Origin: JAPUDQ01 sp964535835
Lineage (GTDB): Bacteria > Patescibacteriota > Saccharimonadia > Saccharimonadales > Saccharimonadaceae
Assembly: GCA_964535835.1 (NCBI GenBank)
Contig: CAZHUZ010000011.1
Coordinates: 1 to 24,910, forward strand
Length of the DNA: 24,910 nucleotides
Direction: 5' to 3'
Shown: piece by piece, positions 6,695 through 13,784 of the stretch
Numbering within the stretch: position 1 is the first letter of the stretch
How the letters are laid out: the number at the start of each line of letters is the position of its first letter
Made by a program: the position numbers and the translations under genes
Notes under the pieces: model-generated
What the model was told of the DNA's origin: nothing
Seen by the model: only the letters and a program-made list of their open reading frames with translations
Databases searched by the model: none

Positions 6695-7120
6695 ATGGCA
6701 AAGAAAATTATAGGAAACCTCAAGTTTCGTGTCCCTGGCGGTCGCGCAACTGCAGGGCCTCCAGTAGGCTCAACACTTGGCCAATGGGGACTCAACATGA
6801 TGGATTTTATTAATCCATTTAATGATGCCACCAAAGAATACAACGGCAAAGATGTGATCGTACATCTCAAGGTCTACGAAGATCGTACTTTTACCTGGAC
6901 ATGTCTCGGACAACCGGTTGACGAACTCATCAAAGAAAAAACTGGTATCAAGGCTGGTTCGGGCAAACCACACAGCGACAAAGTCGGCAAGATCACTCGC
7001 AAGCAACTTGAAGAAATTGCCGAGGTAAAAATGAACCAACTCAATGCAAACGACCTCGACGCTGCCGTCAAAGTAGTTGCTGGAACTGCTCGCAGCATGG
7101 GCGTCACTGTCGAAGGATAA
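6695..7120 (+). CDS. rplK: 50S ribosomal protein L11
   Basis: A 141-residue L11, which binds the GTPase-associated centre of 23S rRNA and helps factor binding. The N-terminal domain has the PPVG element at residues 22-25 and LGQWGLNMMDF after it. The RNA-binding C-terminal domain ends in a typical VVAGTARSMGV. Length is normal. Compared with E. coli L11 as I recall it, the numbering is collinear and positions 20, 26 and 27 read Ala, Ser and Thr instead of Pro, Pro and Ala. A GGAG Shine-Dalgarno precedes the ATG. It starts a separate transcription unit with rplA, apart from nusG. Confidence 0.97.
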   Translation: MAKKIIGNLKFRVPGGRATAGPPVGSTLGQWGLNMMDFINPFNDATKEYNGKDVIVHLKVYEDRTFTWTCLGQPVDELIKEKTGIKAGSGKPHSDKVGKITRKQLEEIAEVKMNQLNANDLDAAVKVVAGTARSMGVTVEG

Positions 7121-7126
7121 AGTAAC

Positions 7127-7357
7127 GTGAAAACTGAAGCAGATTTAACAGCACGAGAAGCAAGAGAGTTTGGCGAAGATCTGCCGATGTATACGGAAAA
7201 ATTTTATAAGAATTGCTTGGCTGCAATGGCAATTGCACGCATAGACAATAACATGGCAACACAACAACTTTTAGCAGGTATAATAGCCGACGTTGAAAAG
7301 CAATATCCGCATTTCGTAGTTGATGTTGATGGTCGCACGACCGAGCGGGAGTGGTAA
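7127..7357 (+). CDS. Small hypothetical protein between rplK and rplA
   Basis: A 76-residue reading frame with a GTG start 6 nt after the rplK stop, filling most of the 294-bp rplK-rplA gap. The product looks like a mostly helical, soluble protein (EAREFGEDLPMYTEKFYKN, AMAIARIDNNMATQQLL) with a C-terminal VVDVDGRTTEREW; it matches no family I know. The ribosome-binding site is weak (GAAGGA within the rplK 3' end), so translation would depend on coupling to rplK. Position and same-strand overlap-free spacing favour a real gene, but this is inference. Confidence 0.55.
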   Translation: MKTEADLTAREAREFGEDLPMYTEKFYKNCLAAMAIARIDNNMATQQLLAGIIADVEKQYPHFVVDVDGRTTEREW

Positions 7358-7382
7358 ATAAATTAACTGTGGGAGGCATACG

Positions 7383-7457
7383 ATGGCCGTTATCACCACG
7401 AAAGGAATAACAATATGGCAAAGAAAGCCGAGTTACTCGAACAAGCACACAAACTAA
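7383..7457 (+). CDS. Possible 24-residue leader ORF overlapping the rplA start
   Basis: ATG 7383 has a better Shine-Dalgarno (GGGAGG, 7371-7376) than rplA itself and runs 24 codons in another frame to TAA at 7455-7457, 43 nt inside rplA. No conserved peptide feature is visible. If translated it could act as a translational leader for L1. It may equally be chance. Confidence 0.25.
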   Translation: MAVITTKGITIWQRKPSYSNKHTN

Positions 7458-8419
7458 AGCTTGACGTCAGCAACCAGAATACGATTGCTGAGATCGAAGC
7501 TGCGCTGCAGGCAGCAGATGGCGGAAGGAAGAAGGAGGAAGGAAGAGAAATTGTTGCAGAGCGCAAAGCAGAAGTAGCAAAAAGTGGCAAGCGCAGCGAA
7601 AAAGCCGCTCATGAAGCCGACGAAAAGGCTGCTCGTGAAGCTCGCAAAGCAGCTCACGACACAACTCCTCAATCAACTGAATCAGAAGCGCACGTCAAAC
7701 GCGGCCCAGCTCCAAAGGTTCGCCCGCACCATGAACGAAAAGGCAAAAAATACCGCGAAGCCTATGCCAAGGTAGAACCGGGCAAAGCGTATACTCTTGT
7801 CGATGCGCTTAAATTAGCCCTTGACACAAATCCTTCAAAATTTGATGCAAGTGTTGAGACGCACGTCGTCTTGGGCGTTGACCCACGCCAAGCTGACCAA
7901 AACATTCGAACAACTGTTGCATTGCCACATGGCACAGGCAAAACGATACGTGTAGCTGCATTTGTTCCGAGCGAAGATGTAGAGACTGCTAAAAAAGCAG
8001 GTGCAGATGTTGCCGGAGAAGAAGCGGTCTTAGCTCTTCTAGATAAAGAAAAACTTGATTTTGATATTCTTGTTGCCACGCCACAGTTGATGCCAAAGCT
8101 TGGTAAGTACGCCCGTCTGCTTGGCCCTCGCGGTATGATGCCAAATCCTAAGAGTGGTACCGTCAGTACAAATGCTGCCCAAGCCGTCAAAGAGGCCAAG
8201 GCAGGCAAAGTAGAGTATCGTGTCGACAAGCAGTCAATAGTACATCTGAGTATCGGCAAAGTTAGCTTCGGTGAGAGCAAGCTGACCGAAAATGCCAAAG
8301 CATTTTTCGCTAGTCTCGCTAGCGTCAAACCTACATCGATCAAAGGTAGCTATATCGTATCCGTCCATGTTACGACGACGATGGGCCCTGGCATAAAAGT
8401 CGATACAAACAGTTTATAG
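7415..8419 (+). CDS. rplA: 50S ribosomal protein L1 with N-terminal extension
   Basis: A 334-residue L1, about 100 residues longer than the usual 230. The canonical L1 domain begins near residue 105 (GKKYREAY) and includes the signature ATPQLMPKLGKYARLLGPRGMMPNPKSGTV split across about residues 222-250. The extra N terminus starts with a small helical unit (residues 1-35, LLEQAHKLKLDVSNQNTIAEIEAAL) resembling HeH/LEM/SAP-type domains. A charged Lys/Glu/Ala stretch (about 36-100) follows, likely flexible. The ATG is preceded by AAAGGA at good spacing, and the reading frame is uninterrupted, so the extension belongs to the protein. L1 forms the ribosomal L1 stalk and in many bacteria represses its own mRNA. 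A strong terminator follows. Confidence 0.96.
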   Translation: MAKKAELLEQAHKLKLDVSNQNTIAEIEAALQAADGGRKKEEGREIVAERKAEVAKSGKRSEKAAHEADEKAAREARKAAHDTTPQSTESEAHVKRGPAPKVRPHHERKGKKYREAYAKVEPGKAYTLVDALKLALDTNPSKFDASVETHVVLGVDPRQADQNIRTTVALPHGTGKTIRVAAFVPSEDVETAKKAGADVAGEEAVLALLDKEKLDFDILVATPQLMPKLGKYARLLGPRGMMPNPKSGTVSTNAAQAVKEAKAGKVEYRVDKQSIVHLSIGKVSFGESKLTENAKAFFASLASVKPTSIKGSYIVSVHVTTTMGPGIKVDTNSL

Positions 8420-8434
8420 CCGTACCTACTATGC

Positions 8435-8466
8435 AAAACTCCACCATCGATGACGGTGGAGTTTTT
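8435..8466 (+). terminator. Intrinsic terminator after rplA
   Basis: AAAACTCCACC (8435-8445) pairs with GGTGGAGTTTT (8455-8465), followed by T. The loop contains ATCGAT. The T-tract runs directly into the next promoter box. Confidence 0.9.
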
Positions 8467-8474
8467 GTTACAAT
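8466..8474 (+). promoter_or_regulatory. Extended -10 box, leaderless HIT gene
   Basis: TGtTACAAT ends 6 nt before ATG 8481, so the expected first transcribed base is the A of the start codon. The box begins in the T-tract of the preceding terminator. Confidence 0.65.
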
Positions 8475-8480
8475 GATAGT

Positions 8481-9032
8481 ATGAAGCTCAAGCATGTTCG
8501 TATCACTCATCTCCCATCAGTGGCCAAAAAGATTATGATACGGACTATCAAACTGCCTCCTGTCCAACTCGATTTTAGTACATTTACCGTCGGCGGTCCA
8601 AGTGATCGCACAATGCGGACAGAGCACGCCTATCGCAAATACCGACGTTCAAATACATTTAAATCATGTGTGTTTTGTGATCCGGGAGAAATGAAAACTG
8701 CGAAAGCATTTGGACATTTTTTGATCACACCGACAAAGTTTAAATATGAGATATGGGATGACCACCTCGTCGACCAGCATTTACTACTCATACCAAAACT
8801 TCACGTCAAGCAAATCGATGACTTTACCGATGATGAGAAGAGCGATTACATCAGATTACTATCGCGTTATGAAGCGCAAGGCTATTCATTCTATTCACGT
8901 GCGCCAAGTGATGTGGCTCGCTCCGTTGCGCATTTTCATACTCATCTCATCAAGTTGCAGGGACATGCCATTCGTAGCATGCTATATGTCAATAAGCCTC
9001 ATATTATGTTGTATCAAAAAAGAAAGAAATAA
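8481..9032 (+). CDS. HIT family protein
   Basis: A 183-residue histidine-triad protein, a nucleotide hydrolase or transferase family acting on phosphoramidates, dinucleotides or similar. The triad HFHTH is at residues 151-155, and the family strand HLLLIPKLHV precedes it. A CVFC pair at residues 63-66 is likely a zinc site as in related HIT proteins. Residues 1-55 are an extra basic N-terminal region (KIMIRTIKLPP, TEHAYRKYRR). It starts leaderless from an extended -10 box. It lies upstream of the small acidic gene and the GT4 gene on the same strand, with a new promoter between. A second HIT protein with the same CVFCD motif is at 11666-12211. Confidence 0.88.
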   Translation: MKLKHVRITHLPSVAKKIMIRTIKLPPVQLDFSTFTVGGPSDRTMRTEHAYRKYRRSNTFKSCVFCDPGEMKTAKAFGHFLITPTKFKYEIWDDHLVDQHLLLIPKLHVKQIDDFTDDEKSDYIRLLSRYEAQGYSFYSRAPSDVARSVAHFHTHLIKLQGHAIRSMLYVNKPHIMLYQKRKK

Positions 9033-9039
9033 TTATATC

Positions 9040-9048
9040 TGCTATAGT
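9040..9048 (+). promoter_or_regulatory. Extended -10 promoter of the acidic-protein/GT4 unit
   Basis: TGcTATAGT at 9040-9048, followed by a strong Shine-Dalgarno (TAGGAGGA, 9061-9068) for the gene at 9072. Confidence 0.6.
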
Positions 9049-9071
9049 ATATACAGCATTTAGGAGGAAAT

Positions 9072-9263
9072 ATGAACGACAACACTCAACCAGTTACAGG
9101 AGATAATGATCTTCCTAAAGAGGATCTGACAGTCGTCGACCAACCCGTAGCGCATGAGGTACCATCTGATATGGAATCAGAGGCAGATGGCTACTATGAT
9201 GAAGAGGATAGTGGCGACGGTGAAGTTGATCTGAGCTTTTTGGACCAAGCAAAAACAGAATAG
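9072..9263 (+). CDS. Small acidic hypothetical protein, 63 aa
   Basis: A 63-residue, strongly acidic protein dominated by Asp, Glu, Pro and Ser (YYDEEDSGDGEVDLSFLDQ), almost certainly disordered; it has no cysteine and no membrane segment. The strong Shine-Dalgarno and dedicated extended -10 box argue that it is really expressed. The stop lies 8 nt before the glycosyltransferase start, so they form one unit. Not a family I recognise. A short linear motif (DLSFLDQ) near the end could be a binding peptide; that is inference. Confidence 0.72.
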   Translation: MNDNTQPVTGDNDLPKEDLTVVDQPVAHEVPSDMESEADGYYDEEDSGDGEVDLSFLDQAKTE

Positions 9264-9271
9264 GAAATCTC

Positions 9272-10453
9272 ATGAAGCAGCGTTTGAAAATCGGGGTGGT
9301 TGTACCCCATATTTTCATGCAAGATCAGGTGTTGCCAAAAGTAATATTCTCACCAGGGACACTGGCCGTTGATCTCGTAAATGGCCTTCACGATGCCGGG
9401 CATGACGTAACATTGTTTTCACCCGGACCAGTGACGGTACAGTGCCCTAATATTACGGGCGATTTGTCGTTATTTCAAGCAGAGCTCGACCGACGCGGCG
9501 ATACTTATATAGATTTGTTACGTAAACATCCTATGACGTTTGTGACATTGGCTCGCCAGGTGCAAGCAGAGTTGATCGCTGATGCATACAAACGTGCCAA
9601 CAATAACGAGTTTGATATTATCCATGTATATACGAATGAGGAAGAGCTGGGGTATGTATTTGCTACACTATGTCAGAAGCCAGTCGTGTTTACGCATCAC
9701 GATCCATATAATTTTCTCGTGCGCTACAAATCTATATTGCCCCGCTATAAACATCTCAATTGGATAAGTATCAGTATGGCTCAGCGTCAATCAATGCCAT
9801 CAGACACAAATTGGGTAGGGAATGTCTATCACGGATTAAATGAGCCGAAACTTACCCCTGTAAAAAATCCATCCCGAGAGTATTTTGCCTATTTGGGGAG
9901 AATAATTCAACCCAAAGGAGTCCATCTTGCGATTGCTGCAGTTCGTAAATATAACGAGACTTCATCACATCCGCTAAAGCTGAAAATAGCTGGTAAACAC
10001 TATGCAGGTAGTAGCAAAGATAATTACTGGCGAACATATATCGAGCCCGAGCTGGATGACGTGATCGAATACGTCGGGTACATTGATACACCTGAAGAAA
10101 AACGTGAGTTTCTCGGAAATGCCCGCGCCCTGCTCGTACCGTCACTTTTCGATGAGCCTTTTGGCATGGTCACACTCGAAGCTTTTGCCTGTGCAACTCC
10201 TGTTGTTGCACTCGATTCAGGTGCCTTGCCCGAAGTCATACGGCACGGTGTAACAGGATTTATAGTAGCCAAGGATGATGTCGAAGACAAAACCATTTCC
10301 GACTTAGCCACCGCGCTTCAAAGTATAGACACTATTGATCAACGTAACTGCCTCAGTTCATATAAAAATAGTTTTAGTATAGACCGCATGATAAAAGAAC
10401 ATGAGAAAATATATGTATCTTGTCTGGCTACAACTAAATCAAACAATAACTAA
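9272..10453 (+). CDS. Family 4 glycosyltransferase
   Basis: A 393-residue GT-B fold glycosyltransferase of the GT4 type, which transfers sugar from a nucleotide-sugar to an acceptor in surface glycan synthesis. The N-terminal domain begins with a Rossmann strand (KIGVVVPHIF) and an acceptor-side loop. The C-terminal donor domain starts near AYLGRIIQPKGVHLAI. It contains the EX7E motif, E295 and E303 (DEPFGMVTLEAFA), followed by CATPVVALDSGALPEVI. All key elements are present and the length is normal. Its last 15 bp overlap the convergent thyA gene. The acceptor is unknown; no other glycan genes are adjacent. Confidence 0.92.
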   Translation: MKQRLKIGVVVPHIFMQDQVLPKVIFSPGTLAVDLVNGLHDAGHDVTLFSPGPVTVQCPNITGDLSLFQAELDRRGDTYIDLLRKHPMTFVTLARQVQAELIADAYKRANNNEFDIIHVYTNEEELGYVFATLCQKPVVFTHHDPYNFLVRYKSILPRYKHLNWISISMAQRQSMPSDTNWVGNVYHGLNEPKLTPVKNPSREYFAYLGRIIQPKGVHLAIAAVRKYNETSSHPLKLKIAGKHYAGSSKDNYWRTYIEPELDDVIEYVGYIDTPEEKREFLGNARALLVPSLFDEPFGMVTLEAFACATPVVALDSGALPEVIRHGVTGFIVAKDDVEDKTISDLATALQSIDTIDQRNCLSSYKNSFSIDRMIKEHEKIYVSCLATTKSNNN

Positions 10454-11254
10454 ATCGGTTTTGATACGAGGATGAGATTGATAATCCTCTAATATGAAGT
10501 TATCCTCTGTAAAATCATCAATATTTTTGACGCTGCCGACAATTTTGAGTTTAGGAAATGAATATGGTTTACGAGTAATTTGTTCATTGGCAACATCGAT
10601 ATGGTTTTTATATAAATGAGCTGAGCCAGCAGAAATAATAAGCTCACGAGCTTCGAGACCCGTAACATGCGCCACCATATGCAGCAACATGGCATATTGT
10701 GCAATATTAAACGGTGCCCCAAGAAAAACATCCCAGCTGCGTTGATACAAATGCAGCCGTAATTTACCCTTCGTCACATCAAACTGAAACATAGTGTGAC
10801 ATGGCGGTAAACGCATCTCGTCAAGCTCTCCAGCATTCCATGCATTTACGATGATCGCTTTGCTGTCAGGATTGGTCTTAATCTGTTCGATTGCCCATGC
10901 CAATTGATCAAATTCTGTGCCATCAGGGCGCTGCCAGTGTCGCCACTGCACACCATAAACGCGCCCCAAATCAGTTTTTCCTTCATGCAAGAACCCATCC
11001 CAATAATGGATCTTGTGATCATGCAAATACTGCACTTCAGAACTACCAGAGATAAACCATAATAATTCATGCAGGAGAATCTTGAAAGGCATTTTTTTGG
11101 TTGTCAGCAATGGGAAACCATAGCGCATATCAAATCGCAACTGTGTGCCAAATATCGATCTGATATCGTGTATGCCACGGGTTTTTTTCGTCTTACCCTC
11201 ATCGATAATCTGTTGCATCAAATCTAGATATTGATATTCCGGATGACGTTTCAT
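10439..11254 (-). CDS. thyA: Thymidylate synthase
   Basis: A 271-residue ThyA that methylates dUMP to dTMP using methylene-tetrahydrofolate and releases dihydrofolate. The catalytic cysteine is C152 (LPPCHTMFQF). The phosphate-binding QRS is at 171-173 with D175 (QRSWDVFLG), N183 is in GAPFNIAQYA, and H213/Y215 are in AHLYKNH. The usual Asp of the GDxHLY motif is Ser211 here. Its start overlaps the dCMP deaminase stop by 4 bp (ATGA), so the two are coupled. It is the last gene of a minus-strand operon with dCMP deaminase and dihydrofolate reductase. Its 3' end overlaps the convergent GT4 gene by 15 bp, and no separate terminator is visible. Confidence 0.96.
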   Translation of the reverse strand: MKRHPEYQYLDLMQQIIDEGKTKKTRGIHDIRSIFGTQLRFDMRYGFPLLTTKKMPFKILLHELLWFISGSSEVQYLHDHKIHYWDGFLHEGKTDLGRVYGVQWRHWQRPDGTEFDQLAWAIEQIKTNPDSKAIIVNAWNAGELDEMRLPPCHTMFQFDVTKGKLRLHLYQRSWDVFLGAPFNIAQYAMLLHMVAHVTGLEARELIISAGSAHLYKNHIDVANEQITRKPYSFPKLKIVGSVKNIDDFTEDNFILEDYQSHPRIKTDLVIV

Positions 11255-11673
11255 ATTTTCTCCTCAATCTTCTTTGTTGCTATGCCAGCTTTATGCAATA
11301 TATCGAGTGCGGCTTTGTCCCACCAATCATAGAGATAGGTGACTTCGCCGATACCAGTCACCGCAATTTTGCGAGCACATTTGATACAGGGCGACATAGT
11401 AACGAACAGCGTCGCATGTGTGATATCAACGGCATTTTTTTCGGCCGCATCAATAGCAGCCAACTCAGCATGTATGACTTCCGGCCGCGTAACTAATTTG
11501 CTACCAACTTTATGCTCCATAGGCTCACCGGTCGGGTTATAGTTCACACCACTCGATATGATGGCATTATTTTTTATGATAAAACATGCCACCCCGCCGA
11601 GCTGTGCCTCAGGAACTTTTGCAAGTTTCTTGAGTGGCTTTATGAGATCACGTTGCGTTATCATTTTATTCAT
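11251..11673 (-). CDS. Deoxycytidylate (dCMP) deaminase-family protein
   Basis: A 140-residue zinc-dependent deaminase. The zinc/catalytic motifs are HAE at residues 68-70 and PCIKC at 95-99, the arrangement of the ComEB/dCMP deaminase family. The product dUMP is the substrate of ThyA, whose gene follows with a 4-bp overlap, so dCMP deamination is the most economical reading. A cytidine or other small deaminase activity cannot be excluded from sequence alone. Its 5' end overlaps the HIT gene by 8 bp. Confidence 0.9.
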   Translation of the reverse strand: MNKMITQRDLIKPLKKLAKVPEAQLGGVACFIIKNNAIISSGVNYNPTGEPMEHKVGSKLVTRPEVIHAELAAIDAAEKNAVDITHATLFVTMSPCIKCARKIAVTGIGEVTYLYDWWDKAALDILHKAGIATKKIEEKI

Positions 11674-12211
11674 ATTTTTTGCTGAATCGTGTCGCTAGTT
11701 TCTGTATTTTAGCGGCTTGTGTACGGTATTTCTTGGCATTTTCATATGGAGTGTCAGCTAAATCACGGTAGTTCCAACTGCTGAGGTCGGGCGAGTCAAA
11801 TGGGATGCAGTGAAAATGGAGATGTTCGACTGTGCTCTGGGCTTCATTACCATCTTTTTGTATGATTTGCATGCCTTTTATATTGTGAACTTGACGAATC
11901 ATCTTTTTCGCCAAATAAAACATCTTACGCATCGTTTCCCATTCGGCGGGCGTCAGCTCTTTGACTGAGCGAATATGGCGACGGGGGATGACCAGAAGAT
12001 GACCATCGATATAGGCATAGGCAGGAACTGTCATGTATATTCCACCCTCACTATAGACTTCATGATGCCCCTCAGCCTTGTCATGGTCACAAAACACACA
12101 GCGTCCCACCGTTTGCCATATCTTGTCATACGCACCAGTTGTACGTGCAACACGAAATGCCTCCTCCTGATCCAACTGCTGCTGTGTCAATCTTGCTTCA
12201 TCATTCATCAT
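11666..12211 (-). CDS. HIT family protein (second copy)
   Basis: A 181-residue histidine-triad protein. The triad HLHFH is at residues 130-134, a CVFCD pair at 38-42, and the typical strand GHLLVIPRRHI at 70-80. The C-terminal 45 residues are a basic helical tail (RTQAAKIQKLATRF). It overlaps the dCMP deaminase by 8 bp and starts 8 bp after the nucleotidyltransferase stop, so it belongs to the thymidylate operon. A role in hydrolysing a nucleotide by-product fits the setting but is inference. Two ATG codons stand in tandem; either could be the start. It shares the CVFC and triad architecture with the protein at 8481 but differs in its ends. Confidence 0.88.
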   Translation of the reverse strand: MMNDEARLTQQQLDQEEAFRVARTTGAYDKIWQTVGRCVFCDHDKAEGHHEVYSEGGIYMTVPAYAYIDGHLLVIPRRHIRSVKELTPAEWETMRKMFYLAKKMIRQVHNIKGMQIIQKDGNEAQSTVEHLHFHCIPFDSPDLSSWNYRDLADTPYENAKKYRTQAAKIQKLATRFSKKYE

Positions 12212-12219
12212 ACTTTTTT

Positions 12220-12783
12220 CTATTTTTCTTTGAGGGGATCTTTTCGGTATTGCATAAAATCTTTGAGGACATCGCTGAGATGCCCGCCGATTGCACGTTG
12301 TAATATCTGAGTCGTCGAGATACTGGTGGATTGGCGATCAACGACAATGACCTTACCACCGTATTTCGTGACCGTTTTGTACTCCTTAGAGTCTTTGTAT
12401 TCGCTCGTCCAATCTTCTTTGACCGTAATATAAGTATCAGGTTGGAGTAATCCTAGAGTGGGTACACAGCTTGGCTCTGGCAGAATTGTCACGAAATCAA
12501 CTGAGCGCAAAAAAGTGAGCATCTCTGCGCGGATTTTTTCGTCAAGAATGGGTTTGTTTGGACCTTTGACTCGTTTGATCGCATCGTTGCTACTGACTCC
12601 AACAACCAAAACATCTCCGTAGGTTTTAGCTTTTTCGAGATAACGGCACTGACCAGCATGGATAAGATCCCAACTACCCGCAGTAAAAACAACTTTTTTG
12701 CCTGATTCAGACAATTTTTCATGTAGTGTCAGTAGATCACTTTGTGATATCAGCCGCTTGCGCCACTCTTTCGATACGCTCAT
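12220..12783 (-). CDS. Cytidylyltransferase-family nucleotidyltransferase (RfaE2-like)
   Basis: A 187-residue protein of the HxGH nucleotidyltransferase superfamily, closest in layout to the adenylyltransferase domain of HldE/RfaE. It starts with a strand and the nucleotide-binding loop VVFTAGSWDLIHAGQCRYL (31-49) and ends with the ISTTQI motif (155-160). The normal HxGH is H42-A-G-Q45, so the second histidine, which helps bind the triphosphate, is glutamine. An RfaE2-like role (activating a sugar phosphate with ATP) is possible but unproven. It has a good Shine-Dalgarno (GAGGGAG) and an internal extended -10 box (TGaTACAAT, 12820-12812) at the end of the preceding gene, so it may be transcribed separately from folA. 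Confidence 0.82.
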   Translation of the reverse strand: MSVSKEWRKRLISQSDLLTLHEKLSESGKKVVFTAGSWDLIHAGQCRYLEKAKTYGDVLVVGVSSNDAIKRVKGPNKPILDEKIRAEMLTFLRSVDFVTILPEPSCVPTLGLLQPDTYITVKEDWTSEYKDSKEYKTVTKYGGKVIVVDRQSTSISTTQILQRAIGGHLSDVLKDFMQYRKDPLKEK

Positions 12784-12809
12784 AGTATCTCCCTCTCATT
12801 TATCACGTA

Positions 12810-13784
12810 TTATTGTATCATCTGACGGCGCATTAAAATATCGCGTGTTCGACGGAAATGATGATTGTCAACCAATGATTCATATGGGTTGTCGCGTAAA
12901 AACTTATAGAGATCATAGATAAGATACATACCAACAAGATGATCTATCATATCAATTTGCGGTACTACCCTATTACCGCGCTTGACGTAGCCTGAAAATA
13001 TAAAATATTTTATGAGCTTTTCAATCGGCTTGTTGCAGTCAACATATAAAAACGCAAGTGTTCGAGCAATATCAAATTCGACAGGGCCAGAAGAGGCTTT
13101 TTCTAGATCAAGTATGCCGCTCAGTGCTGTCGTGCCAATTTGAAGCACGTGCTGACCACCCGCGGTATCAAAAAGCACATTACCGCGCACCAGATCCATA
13201 TGTAAAAGCGACTGTTTACCGCGCACCTGCTTGATAATACTTTTTAGCTCATCAAAGACAACTACATCTAGATATAGAGAGAGCTTCTGTCGCATAGCTG
13301 CTTGGACTCCGGGCAACGTAAAATATCGTTTCATCTCGTCAATTAACAATACACATTGCACTTGAGCCGAAGGTAGTTTAAGAGGGGGAACGTCAACACC
13401 GTGTATTAGCGCCATCGCATGGCCGAGCAACTTGATATGTTTCATCGTGTACATTTCCCATGCAATTGTTTTACCGGGTAGAGTAGCGTAGAGAGCACCA
13501 AAACGCCGGGAATTATGCGTTGTAAGAGCGAGGATACGGTCATCCACTGGGCTACGAACGGGCAAACCGTGTAGCTGCAGATGATAACCCACCTGATTGA
13601 CACGACTCACAAGCTGCTGACTCTGAGGCTCCTTTTTGTACAAAATAAAATTAAGATGTTTATCGTCGGTAGTTACAACCATATAACACGTGTTACGATA
13701 CCCGCTGGCAACATCTTCTATAGTATGGAGACGATAGCCATAGGCAGATACTATCGATGACAGGACGGGATATGATAGCTTCAT
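12810..13784 (-). CDS. APH/choline-kinase-like phosphotransferase
   Basis: A 324-residue kinase-fold protein of the phosphotransferase (APH, homoserine kinase, choline kinase) superfamily. The catalytic Brenner motif is at residues 195-202 (HMDLVRGN, D197 and N202), and the metal-binding acidic segment is GILDLEKAS (224-231, D226). The N-terminal lobe is well conserved only in outline (FILYKKEP, probable lysine at 50/51). The substrate may be a sugar, amino alcohol or nucleoside; aminoglycoside resistance is unlikely in this setting. It starts inside the folA stop with a 4-bp overlap (ATGA), so it is coupled to dihydrofolate reductase. Confidence 0.82.
   Translation of the reverse strand: MKLSYPVLSSIVSAYGYRLHTIEDVASGYRNTCYMVVTTDDKHLNFILYKKEPQSQQLVSRVNQVGYHLQLHGLPVRSPVDDRILALTTHNSRRFGALYATLPGKTIAWEMYTMKHIKLLGHAMALIHGVDVPPLKLPSAQVQCVLLIDEMKRYFTLPGVQAAMRQKLSLYLDVVVFDELKSIIKQVRGKQSLLHMDLVRGNVLFDTAGGQHVLQIGTTALSGILDLEKASSGPVEFDIARTLAFLYVDCNKPIEKLIKYFIFSGYVKRGNRVVPQIDMIDHLVGMYLIYDLYKFLRDNPYESLVDNHHFRRTRDILMRRQMIQ
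12812..12820 (-). promoter_or_regulatory. Possible internal extended -10 box in the thymidylate operon
   Basis: TGaTACAAT on the minus strand overlaps the stop codon of the APH-like gene and lies about 28 nt before the nucleotidyltransferase start. It matches the extended -10 boxes found elsewhere in the window. Confidence 0.4.

Noticed and set aside
7454..7676. Cys/Phe/Leu-rich minus-strand frames opposite rplA
   Set aside because: They are the complement of the Lys/Glu/Ala-rich L1 extension, which produces open frames with many Phe/Leu/Cys codons.
12810..13784. Aminoglycoside resistance gene
   Set aside because: Only the general phosphotransferase motifs match; the coupling to folA/thyA points to a metabolic substrate.
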